From the NCBI GenBank assembly GCA_027972325.1, contig JAPMOS010000012.1:723960-787959 (forward strand): a DNA stretch of 64,000 nt. The letters run 5' to 3'. Both the position numbers and the translations under genes were made by a program. Below the pieces are notes generated by a model that saw nothing but the letters and a program-made list of their open reading frames with translations, ran no database searches and was not told where the DNA came from. Numbering within the stretch: position 1 is the stretch's first letter; the number at the start of each line of letters is the position of its first letter. Of the stretch, positions 9,591 through 20,673 are shown one piece after another. This DNA comes from Paratrimastix pyriformis. Lineage: Eukaryota > Preaxostyla > Paratrimastigidae.

Positions 9591-12500
9591 ATGAGTGTCT
9601 CGCTGGAGAGTTTCCCTGACAAGGGAGATCCACTCACCATTAATTCACCCCGGTCGCTTGAGGCTCTCCGAAGGCAGGGTGTCCTGCCCAAGGATCTGAA
9701 ATACCGGGCGCCCGCTCTCTTCGCCGAGCCAGGGCTGGCTCCTGAAACAATTCGCTTCAAATACGAGCGTTTTGAAGCGAGGAGATTGGCCCTTCTTGAC
9801 ATTCTGGCCGAAGAACGCAGACAGATGATCATCGAAGAAAACCTGGCTCAGGTAACTGCTCGTGACGAGATGGCCGAATCCAAACGTCGTTCCCATGTGG
9901 TCCGCTAATTGAGCCAGCCGTTTCCCTCGGAGCGATCCATGACCCCGGCATTTGCCGCTCTGTAGGTGCAAAAGATAGCCGTTGCGGCGCGGCTGCAGCG
10001 GACCCCCAGCCGGTTGGGGGCCGGCGACTCGGGGGGGTCGGGGTCGGAGTCGCCCCTCTCGCGGAGCCCCTCGGCACGAACTCCCGACAGTCGGGTGGGG
10101 AGCACCCCCCGCGATGACCTGCCCGGGGGGGCGGGGGGCGCAGGCGGGGGCGGCCACGCCGAGGAGTACCAGGCCCTCCTGGCCGCCCAGCGGGAGGCCA
10201 GCGCTCAGAGGCTGCGGGTCTGCTGCAGCCCCGAGTGCATTTTGGTTCCATTCCCTCGTCCCCGTTCGTCTGGCCCGTTCCCCTGGGCTCACGACGCGAG
10301 GGGGGTGTGCCGTGGTGGGGACGGCGGTGTGTGTGTGTGTGTGTGTGGGGGGGGCGGGACCTGACGGAGCGCTCCCGGCTGCGGGTGCTGGCGGCCCAGC
10401 AGCAGCGCGAGGCGGCCCTGCGGGAGCGCGAGGAGGCGGCCCTGCGCCGGCAGGAGGAGGTCGACAAGCGGCGCGAGGAGCTCGAGGCCGAGCGGGCCCG
10501 GCGGCGGACGGAGGAGCACCAGCGGCGGGCCGAGAAGCGCGAGCGGCTGGCCCAGCTGCAGGAGGCCCAGCTGCAGGCCGAGGAGAGCCGGGCCCAGGCC
10601 CAGCAGAGCCGCGAGGCCGAGGCGGCCAGCCGGCTGGCCGAGCTGCGCCTCCAGCGGGAGCGCAACGAGCAGGACCGGCGCCTCTCCGATCAGGAGCAGG
10701 CTGCCCGCAGGGCCGAGGTCGCTCGCTCTCGCCTTCCCTCCCCTCTCCCCGCCGTGCCGTGCCCCCTCACGGCCGCCCCTCACGGCCGGCCGCCATCCGA
10801 GATGTCCTAGCTGCGCGCTCCCACCCCCTCAGTCATCCCCCCACCCATCCCCACCCCCGCTCTCCACCGGTGGGCACCGTCATGCGCGCCGCCGCCCGCA
10901 GATCCTGACCAGTATCCGCGAGCAGGAGGCCGCCCAGGCGCGGGCCATGCAAGAGCGGGAGGCCCGCGATCAGGAGCACGCGGCCATGGTCCTCGAGGCC
11001 CAGCGCGAGGTGGCCGTCAACCGGGCCGTCATCACCAAGGCCCGCCCCCAGCCCCAGCCTGCCCGCCCGCACGTGCCCCTCGCACGCACCCCTCGCTGCC
11101 CCTCACATCCGCGAATGCTGCCTCCACTGTCCGTGCACCACCGCTGGCACCCTTTGCTGGGCCTGGGCCTGGGCCGGGGCAGATGCGGGCCGAGGAGAAG
11201 CGCGCCTTCGCCGAGCGGAAGCGCCGGGCGGAGAACTACTGGGCCCAGGAGGCCCTCAGGCGCATCCAGGCCCGCCCCTCCGCCCGTCCCTCATCCCACA
11301 CCCCTCTGCCTCTGCATCCCACCATCCTCGTGTCTCCGCCCCGGTTGGCCACGCTTGCATCCCCCCCTCGTCCAGAACCCCTAGCGGCTCCCCCCAGCGC
11401 ATCCGCACCTTCTCCTCTGATCTTGTGCCTTGCCTTGCCTTGCCTTGCCTTGCCTTGCCTTGCCTTGCCTTGCCTTGCCTTGCCTTGCCTTGCCTTGCCT
11501 TGCCTTGCCTTGCCTTGCCTTGCCTTGCCTTGCCTTGCCTTGCCTTGCCTTGCCTTGCCTTGCCTTGCCTTGCCTTGCCTTGCCTGGGCGGGGCAGGATG
11601 AGGAGCGTCGCCGGCAGGCGGCCGAGGACGAGCGCGCCCGGGCGGCCCGGCTGCGGCAGCTGTACGCCATCAAGCAGCGCCGCGAGCAGGAGGAGGTCCG
11701 CCCCCCATGCGCAGCCCGCCCCCATGCGCAGCCCCCGTGCGCCCCCCGACCCGACCCGCGGGCGCCCTCACCGCGCCCTCGTGGCTGGGGGCCCGCCGGG
11801 GCAGCTCAACCGGGCCATGGACGAGTACCGGGCCACGGGCAAGTGGGTGCCGCCCCGCTGGTGGGCCCAGTCGGCCCCGTCCCCGCCCGACCAGGAGGCG
11901 GCTCCCCCCAGGGCCGGCTCGCCCTCCGCCCACCAGCAGCCGCCCCCCGGCGAGCGGGCCACCCAGGCGCCCCCCGACCGGCTCGTCAGCGCCACGCCCC
12001 CCGGGGCCGCCACCCACCGTGCCCTCCTCTCGGCCAGGGGTCCGTCCCTCCAGGCAGGGCCGGCCGCGTGGGGGCTGTGCTGCGTGTGGGGGCATCCCCC
12101 GCGTCGTCCCTTCGTGCCGCCTCACCGCCCCTCGTCTTCCCCCTCCCTTCGGGTCACCCCCCTTGGGGGCGCAGAACGGACCGGCTTGCCGCCCCGGGTG
12201 GCCCTGTCGCCACCCCCCTCGCCCCCGCTGCGGCCCCTGGCGGCCCAACAGGCGCACCCCCTCTCCGCCCGGCCGGCCGGCCCGCGCAGCCGCCCTGCCA
12301 GCTGCGGCCCCCGCGGCGCCCACCCCACCGGAGCCTTTCCCAGCCCGGCCCCCAGTCCGGCCCCCAGCCCGGCCAGTGCGGGGGGTCGCCTGCCCGCCCT
12401 TGGCAGCCCAGCAGTTGCCGCCCGGCCCCGCGTGGTCGCCGCCACTGCTGCCGCCACTGCCGCCTCTGCCGCCTCTGCCGCCACTGCCCCCGCCCCGGGG

Positions 12501-13166
12501 GAGCCCGCCCTTCGGTCGCTGCCATCGCCGGCCCCCTCGCCCTACGCGCTGCCCGTCTGCACACGGCGGCCGGCCCGGCCCGCCTCGGCATCATCCAGCC
12601 GGACGGCCGCCCGGCGCCCCGCCCCGGGGCCCTCGTCGACCTCGTCCCCCTCGGCGGCCTGGTACTTCGCCGCCCCTTCACCCCAGCAGGCGGGCGCGAG
12701 CTCTCCTCCCCCGGCGGCCATCGCGGGGCCGGCCATCATCATGGGGCCGCCAGCGAGCAGCAGCGGGGGCGGCGCACCATTCCCCTTCCTCTGTGGCCCA
12801 CCGGACCCCTCCGCCACCCTGCCCGCCCACAGCAGCGCCCCCACCACTTCGCCCGAGGAGGACCGCTCGCAGCCCCGGCAGCCGTGGGCCCCCGCGGAGG
12901 CGCCCGGGGTCCCCCCGGGGCCGGCCGGCTCGGTGGCGGTCGGGTCGACGGCGACCGGGGCCTCGTCGTCGGGCAGCCTCGAGGGCGCCCTGCCCGACCC
13001 CGGCACCTCCGGCAGCGGCAGCGGCGTCAGCAGCCGGGGCCCCGGGAGCCCCGGACGCCGCGGAGGTCAGCCGCCCGAGGAGGGCGCGGCCGAGGGGGGT
13101 GCCTTCCAGCTGCCCCGGCCGCCCAGCCAGGCCGAGACCATGGCTCTGCTCAGGCTCCGCCAGCAG

Positions 13167-13205
<39 letters not shown>

Positions 13206-13280
13206 TCTTTGGAGGGCCCCGCCCCGACATCGGGGCGTCGAGGCGGCCGCCGGACGGCCGGGGGTCGTCTGGGCGCATGA
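9591..13280 (+). CDS. coiled-coil protein, CCDC177/DUF4659-like, with polyQ C-terminus
   Basis: The exons I could join are 9591-9896 (or 9850), 9966-10217, 10370-10717, 10902 to about 11048, 11183-11269, 11597-11695 and 11805-13280, all in phase 0. The N-terminus carries LEALRRQGVLPKDL..LFAEPGLAPETIRFKYERFEARR, a motif I associate with DUF4659/CCDC177-type coiled-coil proteins. It is followed by about 300 residues of almost continuous Glu/Arg/Gln heptad sequence (EEALRRQEEVDKRREELEA and similar). The last exon opens with MDEYRATGKWVPPRWW and becomes Pro/Ser/Ala-rich, ending in a 12-14 residue polyQ before the stop. Two introns appear to start with GC rather than GT. A structural or flagellar role is plausible but inferred. 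It shares a roughly 140-bp divergent promoter region with the phospholipase B-like gene. Confidence 0.7.
10321..10358. repeat. (GT)n followed by G-run, intronic
   Basis: A short dinucleotide tract and eight consecutive G sit just before the acceptor of the second intron of the coiled-coil gene. Confidence 0.7.
11426..11585. repeat. (TGCCT)n pentamer array, about 32 copies, intronic
   Basis: This is a perfect CCTTG/TGCCT pentamer array filling half of the intron 11270-11596 of the coiled-coil gene. In all frames it is open and produces fictitious ALPCL or ARQGK repeats. It is intronic because the flanking coding exons join in frame across it. Confidence 0.9.
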
Positions 13281-13491
13281 CGCGACCGGCCGTTCACCCC
13301 GCCGTGCCGCCTGAGGCTCCGTCCAACCCCAACAATAACAGCCGACCCGCACATACACCGTCTCTTTGATCTCCACCCAAGCCGCCCCTGCCATCTGGCT
13401 CCACCACCCAAAGGGCCTGGGACGCTCATCATCGCGCTTGTTATTTGGTGATACAACCCCCCCACCCCGCGGGGGCGCTGGGCGGGGGCCA

Positions 13492-16217
13492 TTACGAGAG
13501 CGGATCGTACTCGGCTTCCTGGGGCTGGGGCTGGGGCTGGGGGGCCGGACGGGGCGCCGGCGGCTGGGCGGGGGCGGGGGCCGGGGAGGCCACCTGCCGA
13601 GAGGCCGGCCGGGGCGAGGGGCGGGGCGAGGGGGCCGGGGCGCCGCCACCGCCCAGCGGGTCGGCTTCCCCGGAGGCCGGTGCGGGTGCCGGTGCGGGCG
13701 AGGGGGCCTGGGGGGCAGCAGCCTGCTGGGGCGGGCGGCGGGGCCGCCTGAGGGAGGCCAGGGCCTCGGCGGCGGTGGCCGGGTTGGAGAGGCGCTCGTT
13801 CAAGTCGCACTCCTCCTGGAAGAGCTTCACCTGCCCGCACCCCCACCAGCCGCGGCGGCCCACCGAAAGGGCGCGTCAGGGGGCGATGGCAAAGAAGAGG
13901 ATGCGGGACCCGCTTGAGGCGGCCGCGGAGGGGGAGGCCAAGGGGCGGGGAGGCCAAGGGGCGGGGAGGCCAAGGGGCGGGGAGGCCAAGGGGCGGGGCG
14001 GCGGGCGGCGGGCGAGGGGCCGGACGGCCGGACGGACCAGCTTGAAGTAGCTGCGCTGGGTCTCGACCAGGCCCGTGTAGCGCTCCTCGAGGGCGTCGTG
14101 GCGGCGCTTCTCGTCGGCCTGGCGCTGCTCCATCCGGCCGGCCAGCTGCTGCACCTGGGCCGTGGCCGTCTGGAAGGACTCCAGCAGCGGCTTCTGCAGG
14201 TTGCGGCTCTTCAGGGCCGTCTCGAAGGTCCGCTGCAGCGACTGCAGCTGGCCCAGCTCGTTGGTCAGGTACCCCTTCCGGTCCAGCAGCGCGTTGTAGA
14301 CTGGGGGATGATGATGAGGACGGAGGGACGGTGGGTCAGGCCGGGGCTGCAGGAGGGGCCGGTGGCCGGGGTGCGGACAGTTGAAGTGCTTGCGGGTCTC
14401 CTCGAGGGTGGTGGCCATCCGGTCGAAGAGCTCCACGAAGCGGGTCTGGTACTGGATCAGCTCAGCCCGGGTGGGCACCTCGTCGATCTGGCGGCTCAGG
14501 GCGGCCGCCTCCCGGGTGCGCAGGGCCAGGGCGGCCCGCATCTGGGCCACCCGCTGGGTCTCCTGCTCCAGGGTGGCCCGCAGGGCGGCCGCGTTCTGGT
14601 CCTCGGCCCCGGCGGCCAGCTGGGCCTCGAGCTCCCCGATGCGGCCCTGCCAGGCGGCAAGCTGCTGGCGGCAGTGCTGCTTGAAGCGCCGCTCCTGCTC
14701 CCGGAAGCTGACCGCGGGGAGGTGGGGGAGGTGGGAGGGGGAGGGGGGGGGCACGATCAGATCAGGCCGCCGTGCTCCCGGTCAGCCACGGGGCGAGGGG
14801 AGGCGAGGGGAGGCGAGGGGAGGCGAGGGGAGGCGAGGGGAGGCGAGGGGAGGCGAGGGGAGGCGAGGGGATGGCGACCTCTCGTTGAGGCGCACCAGTT
14901 GGTGGAGGCGGCCCACGATGCGCTGGTCGGCCCCCTCCTCGGCCGCCTTGAGGCGCTCCAGGGTCTCCGTGAGCTGCTCCATCCGGGCCCGGTGCTCGGC
15001 CCGCGCCTGCTGGGCGGCTGTCAGGCGCCCCTGGCCGGCCTCAACCTATGCGCACCATCCGAGGGCCCGGTAATCAGCGATGCCAGGGCGGGGACGGGAC
15101 GGGGGAGGGGGGGGGACCTTCTGCTTGGACTGCTCCAGACGGCCCTGGAGGCCGGCCAGCTGCTTGGCGAGCAACTCCTGCTGCTGCCGCTGGGCCGCGA
15201 CGGCCGACTGGCGGGTGGCGGCTTCGCTCTGGCGCATCTGCTCGCCGTAGGCCTCGGCGGCGCGCCGGATGGCCTCCGTCTCGAGGGTCACCAGGGCCCC
15301 CACGCTCGAGGTGGACACCTTGCCCTCGGCGGCCCCCTCGCCCTGGACCATGCCGGCCATGAGGAGGGCGATGGTCTGCTCCTCCTGGGCCAGGGCCGCC
15401 TGGGCCTGCTCCTCGGCGTCCTTCTTGCGGGCCGCCGTGGCCTGCTCGCCCTCGGCGGCGCTGATCCGGTCCTGCATGGCGGCCGAGGGGCCCGCCCGCT
15501 GGGTGCTCTCGGCCCCGGCCTCGGCCCCGTCGAGGGTGAGGCGGGTCTGGCGGCCGTACTCGAGCAGGGTCGTCTGGATGTGGACGGTCTCCTCGGGCAG
15601 CCGGGCAAAGGGCTTGTGCTTGTACGCCCGCCGGGGGAAGTAGTTCTTCAGGACCCGCTCCACGAAGGGCCGCCCCAGCTCCTCGGGGCCGGCCGGGGCG
15701 CCCGCAGGGGCGGCGAAGCACTTGCCGAACTGGGCCTCGGCGTTCTGGCGGATGTTGCGCGCCTCGGCCGAGCGGAACTCAAAGGCCCGCTTCACGAGCC
15801 ACTGGATGACCGGGTAGAGCTTGGGGTAGTCAAGACCCTGAATCTGCGAGGGCTGAATTTTCAGGGGGCACTTGGAGAGTCGAAGACCCTCGATGATGTT
15901 TTCCGCAATTTTACTGGACAAGGAGTTTCGAAAAAAGCTCGAGATGGGGGAATAGTGGGGAAAAAAAACACGGACATTTTCTCACCAATCTTGGGGTTCT
16001 CTTGGAAAGACACGTCAAAATCGACATCGACATTGGAGGCAGTGATGCACCATGCCATACCACCAACAACCTAGTGGCGATGTTCAGCTGTGAGTCAAAC
16101 AAGTCGGAGAAAGCGCACCTTATCAAAGGGCGACAAGGCCGGAATGCGGGCCCGGAAATAACCTGCCGAGACCAAGAGCTCCACGATCTTTTCAAATACT
16201 TCTGTCGCTTCAGCCAT
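13492..16217 (-). CDS. CCDC93: CCDC93, CCC-complex subunit
   Basis: Seven exons are resolved: 16217-16119, 16070-15976, 15913-15118, 15045-14879, 14707-14379, 14300-14038 and 13830-13492. They sum to about 695 residues (human CCDC93 is about 631). The N-terminal CH-like domain is intact: SAGYFRARIPALSPFDK, VVGGMAWCITASNVDVDFDV and QIQGLDYPKLYPVIQWLVKR. Next come RRAYKHKPFA..HIQTTLLEYGR and a long coiled coil with NALLDRKGYLTNELGQLQ and RTFETALKSRN. The human protein acts with CCDC22 and COMMD proteins in the CCC complex that supports Retriever-dependent endosomal recycling. The C-terminal 70 residues are Pro/Ala/Gln-rich and lineage-specific. Introns contain a (AGGCGAGGGG)n array and poly-C runs. 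The TIR element lies 120 bp upstream of the start codon. Confidence 0.92.
14787..14872. repeat. (AGGCGAGGGG)n array, about 8 copies, intronic
   Basis: A decamer array in the fourth intron of the CCDC93 gene. Confidence 0.85.
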
Positions 16218-16336
16218 CAAAATAGAGTGCTCTAGAAAAACCGACCGATCAGGATCACCGAACAGGAGGCAAGAGAGCGGACTGTATTTAAGACCCTGTC
16301 GTTGTTCCGCCTGTCAAAATCAACCCGACACAACCC

Positions 16337-17338
16337 CACGTCGGCACGTCGGCGCGCAAAACGGCCGTTCGATGCTGATTCGGAAACACCCCGAGGGATC
16401 TTGAAATAGTTTTTAAACTGACCCCTGAGCGCTTTCACTTCGGGGATCACCATTGGCATGACCTCTTCTCCAGGAGAAACGTTTTGGGAGTTCTCTTTTT
16501 GATGGGATCTTTACCATTGGCCATCCTCTAACTCACTGCAAGACCAGAATCCACAGCAACCTCAATTCTGCGGTTCCCTCCTCTGCATATAGCATGGGTT
16601 TTCCTCCTCCCCAGGGATTTCGGCACTGTAGCCGATGCGAGTTTCACACTGGTTGATTCCAGGTGGTTTTATTCCAAGAAGTTGCGTTCCCGGTCAAGTC
16701 TTTTTTCGTTCGGGACTCCATTGTATGGGGGCTTCAGCGGCGTCCGTCAAGGCGAGTCGCCTCGTTTCAGCATATTCGGACACTAAACAGTATTTAGAAA
16801 AATCTGAACCTACGAAATTTTCCTTTTTATCTTTGTTCGCCCGCAGCGTCGGCCTCAAGTTTCGGAGTTTTCTTGCAGTCCCCTTCTCCTCGCGCCCTTC
16901 GCTCGCCCCGGTACCCCTTGGGACTCATTTCCGTCTGTGGTATGTCAGCACGGTGCTCCGGGCTTATCGAAACCCGCCACCCACTTTCTCTCTGGCAAAA
17001 TGTCTGGCATGCTCCCGAAGAAAAATTCGGTTCGTCCGCAGGCTCCCAGTCGTTTGGGTTGGGCCCGGGAAACTAGACCCCATTTAGAAAAAAGTGAACC
17101 TACAGAATTTAAAATCACCTCTTTTTGCGTTTTTGGTGCCCCATGCACCCCTTCGATGGCCCCGTCCCCTTCGTGACCGCAGCTTTGAGGCTCAGTGCCG
17201 AATCAAACACGGATATTCCAAGAGAGAATCAGTGAGCCCCACAGGTGTTCCTGTCCGGGTCAGGGCCAGACCCGAGCCCACCGAGCGAGGCGGTTGAATT
17301 CCGGCGGGGGTCGTTTTGCCCATAGGCGTGCCGACGTG
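16337..17338 (+). mobile_element. TIR DNA transposon-like element, copy 1 (non-autonomous)
   Basis: The element is 1002 bp. Its ends are perfect inverted repeats over at least CACGTCGG, and the TIR similarity extends about 30 bp (CACGTCGGCACG...CAAAACG). It is flanked by a 4-bp direct duplication, ACCC at 16333-16336 and at 17339-17342. A second copy of 1000 bp lies inverted at 31786-32785 with high identity along its length. It is AT-richer than the surrounding genes. A 150-codon open frame (16635-17087) exists, but in copy 2 the same frame is broken by a one-base difference in a T run, so a coding role is unlikely. No transposase was recognised. The 4-bp duplication with CAC-starting ends recalls Chapaev-type elements, but that is only a suggestion. 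The element sits between the 3' end of PLRG1 and the 5' end of CCDC93. Confidence 0.85.
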
Positions 17339-17512
17339 ACCCGCCCAGCCCAGATCAAGTTGGACATTCTTCTCTTTTCTCCTTTTTTGTTGCGAGGTAG
17401 CTCCCACTCCTTTGGATTTATCCCGAGTTTCCCATCCAGATCTCCCTCCTCTTTGCCCAGAGTGATTCGAGTTCGCGGAGTAGATTAACATGAAACTGGA
17501 AGAAAAGCAGCC

Positions 17513-19128
17513 CTACCACTTCTTGGGGTCGGCCTCTGGGGACCACTCGATCGGGTGGGTCTCCGGGGTCTGGGCGAAAATGAGAGGAGAGGTGAAGGTG
17601 GTTGAGGTCTGTTGTGGACTGGGAGAGGCGCGCAGACCGCGTCTGGGTCCTCGCCCCACACTTTGATGGACTTGTCGGCCTCACCGGTGATGAGCCGGCA
17701 GCCGGACCGGTCAAAGGTGCAGCAATAAATGCCAGCCTGGGGGTGCCGTGGTGCGGTGGAAAGAGGTCATGAGATCCGCGCCTCCCTGGGAGGAGGAGGG
17801 AAGGGCATGAGGGCGGCGGCCGGACCTCGCTCGAGAGGGAGCCCGGCTGGGGGGCCGAGGCGATCTGTTGGAACTTGTAGCCCGAGGGCCAGTCCCACAT
17901 GCCAATGCTGCCGTTATCGCCGCCTGTCGGGGTGGCCCGGGGAAGGCGGGGCGCTCCGTGAGGCGGGGCGGGGGGCGGCGGGGCGGGCAGACCGGAGAAG
18001 AGGACGTTGTCGTTGTTGAAGGCGAGGCAGTTGATGATGGCGTTGTGACCCGAGAGGTTGCTGATGAAGCGCCCCTCGGGGAAGCGCCACTTCTTGATGT
18101 TGTCCGCCGCCCCGCTGGCGAAGGAGAACTCGGTGGGGTGCAGCGCGAGGGCCCTGCGGGTGCCGAGAGAAGGCGGGGGGGGGGGGGGGGGGGGGGGGGG
18201 GATGGGGGTGTGAGGAGATGGCGCGGAGATGGCGCGTGGAGATGGCGCGTGGAGATGGCGCGTGGAGATGGCGCGTGGAGATGGCGCGCGGAGATGGCGC
18301 GCGGAGATGGCGCGCGGAGATGGCGCGCGGAGATGGCGAGCGGCATGCGAGCGGACCGGATGCTCTTCTTGTGGTGGGTCAGGATGGACGATGGTGTCCC
18401 CGTGCGGAGGTCCCACAGCCGGATGGTGGAGTCCATCGAGCCGGTCACCACCTGGGGTCGCTGCCTCGGCCCGGTGCCCCAGCCCCAGGGACAGTTGAAG
18501 AGGAGAGGTGTGTGAATATCCAGGCCATTCGTGGGGGCGGACGACAGGATAGAGCGGGTGAGACATGGTGTCGGTCCGGGGGGGGGGGGGGGGGGGGGGG
18601 GGGGCATGAGTGAGCAAGGGGCATATGGGGGCAAGACGGACGCCCCCTGGGCCGCGATGGAGGCGACCGTGTTGGTGTGGCCCGAGAGGACGTGCACCTC
18701 GGCCTTAGTTCGCATGTCCCACACCTGCACCCGCACGCCGGACCGGCCGCAGGAGCAGAGCCGTGAGCCCCACGGCGGCATTTCTCTCCCCCTCCCCCGT
18801 TGCCTCGCATCGGCAGGAGGGCTGGGCGGGAGGGCTGGGCGCGGGTGCGGACCCGAGCCGTCGAGTCGCGGCCGCCCGTGATGAGGACGTCGACCGTGGG
18901 GTGGACGGCGATGCTGTAGACCCCGCTCAGGTGGCCGTGGTACGACCGGACCACCTGCACGCCACCCCGCCGCAGCAGAGGGGACGGGGCGCCGCGAGAG
19001 GGGAGGAGCGGCCAACAGGCGCGAGTGGGGCAGCGGGTGAGCCCATCCGAATCACCTTGTGCGGCGACAGGCAAGTGTGCGTGGAGTAGCTTCCATCCCT
19101 CCCCCTGAACCACCTGCGTGTTGCGGGT

Positions 19129-19159
<31 letters not shown>

Positions 19160-20063
19160 GGGAGGGGGGATGGACTGGTGGCTGGAGGAAAGAAGGGGCA
19201 TGGGGGGGGACCTTGTTCTGCTCGAGGTCCCAGCACTTGACCTGCTTGTCCTCGCCGCACGAGAACAGATACGGGTGCCGATCTGAGGCCCGCGCCCCCG
19301 CAAGGGGAAAGGGACCCCACCCGACCCAAGAAGGAGCCCCCCGTGAGGCGGGGCCGATCATCGCCGGGGGGGATGCGGCGGGGTGGCGCTGCTGCGGCGC
19401 GGACCGGAGATGGCCAGGCCGCGAACCACCGAGACGTGGCCCGTGAGGGTGAGCTTGAGCACGCCCGAGGCCAGGTCCCAGATCTGCAGCGGTCGGCGGG
19501 GGTGGCGGGGTGGGGTGGGGTGGCGCGAATGAGCCCCGTGCCGTGCCGTGCCGTGCCGTGCCGTGCCGTGCCGTGCCGTGCCGTGCCGTGCCGTGCCGTG
19601 CCGTGCCGTGCCGTGCCGTGCCGTGCCGTGCCGTGCCGTGCCGTGCCGTGCCGTGCCGTGCCGTGCCGTGGTGGTGTGCGTGGCGGGCCTTGATGGTGCG
19701 GTCGGCCGAGGCCGTGGCGAACCACTCGTTGCCCGGGTCGACGACGATGGAGCGGACCCAGCCCAGGTGGCCCGAGATGACCTGCCGGCCCAGCCGCCCC
19801 CGCACAACCAAACCAACATGGATGAGCACGTGCGGAGGGAAATGGGGGGGAGCCCGGCAGGAGGGCCGACCCTGAGCAGCTTCCAGGGGGCGTGCCACTT
19901 GGGCTCGACGATCTTCCGGTGGCGCGGCCCCACAGTCCCCAGGCCCGCCGCCGAGGCCCCGGCGGAGCCGGCCGCGTCTTGGTCGACAGCAATGATGCTG
20001 GTCGACTGAGACCCGACCTGGGCTGTCGTCGGCGGGGGGAGCGGAATGCCGAAGTCTGGGCGT

Positions 20064-20096
<33 letters not shown>

Positions 20097-20540
20097 GAGG
20101 AGGGAGGAGGAGGAGGAGGAGGAGGAGGAGGGGAGGATGGAGGGGAGGGGGCGATGTTGAGGCAACAGCCTGATAAAAACAGGAAGAAGATGTCAAACCT
20201 GATGATGTCTGAGGGGCAGCCCCAAGAAGGAGAGGCTCTTGGGAGTGCTCGCCGGCTGTGAGGGGGGCGGGGAGCCCGATGGCAGAGGCAGGCTCGGGAG
20301 CAGCAGCAGGCTGTTGTAACATAGCATATTCCTGCTCGATTTTACGTTTCATAACCTCGTTTCCACTAGGGGAATGACGAAGAGTGGAAAGTGGAAGAAG
20401 AGGTGGGTTCGATGATGGATTCGCGCGGAAACAAACATTTTATCTGAAGGAACGATGAGCTGGTCGCGCCAATTCGAGAAGAAAAGCTTTTTTGTGTCCA
20501 AAATGTGTGTGGCGAGGCGCTGCTCCATCGTTGCTTCCAT
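17513..20540 (-). CDS. PLRG1: PLRG1/PRP46/PRL1 spliceosomal WD40 protein
   Basis: Exon 1 (20540 down to about 20432) encodes [20 protein letters not shown]. It joins through a GTTTGT..CTAG intron to [18 protein letters not shown], matching the family N-terminus. The seven-bladed WD40 domain is spread over many small exons: [125 protein letters not shown] and [20 protein letters not shown]. The end is [16 protein letters not shown]. The family is a core subunit of the NTC/Prp19-associated spliceosome, acting in the nucleus at activation. Its presence fits the intron density of this genome. Introns carry several microsatellites and poly-C (sense) runs. The start is the ATG at 20540; a second in-frame ATG lies four codons later. 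Confidence 0.93.
18176..18338. repeat. poly-G run plus (GGAGATGGCGCG)n array, intronic
   Basis: About 24 consecutive G (plus strand) are followed by about ten copies of a 12-mer, GGAGATGGCGCG with C/T variation at the end. They lie in an intron of the PLRG1 gene. Confidence 0.85.
19536..19671. repeat. (CCGTG)n pentamer array, about 27 copies, intronic
   Basis: A perfect pentamer array between the exons encoding ADRTIK and IWDLASG of the PLRG1 gene. Confidence 0.9.
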
Positions 20541-20673
20541 GCTGGTGCTGCAGTAGATCACCCCGCGGTTACAGCTGCTAGAATTAGTTCAAAGGGCCCC
20601 GCCTCGCACCCACCGTTCAGAGGGAAAACCCCTTTCCCTCTCCCATCAGTGAGAAAACACTCAGCTTTCCCTG

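Noticed and set aside
11236-11725. Long minus-strand frames with GKARQ repeats over the pentamer array
   Set aside because: The (TGCCT)n array is open in every frame. The true exons flank it on the plus strand and join in phase.
16635-17087. 150-codon open frame inside transposon copy 1, with a 135-codon counterpart in copy 2
   Set aside because: The frame is shifted between copies by a one-base difference in a T run, it matches no transposase motif, and it crosses an internal duplicated TTTAGAAAAA segment. It is better explained as shared non-coding transposon sequence.
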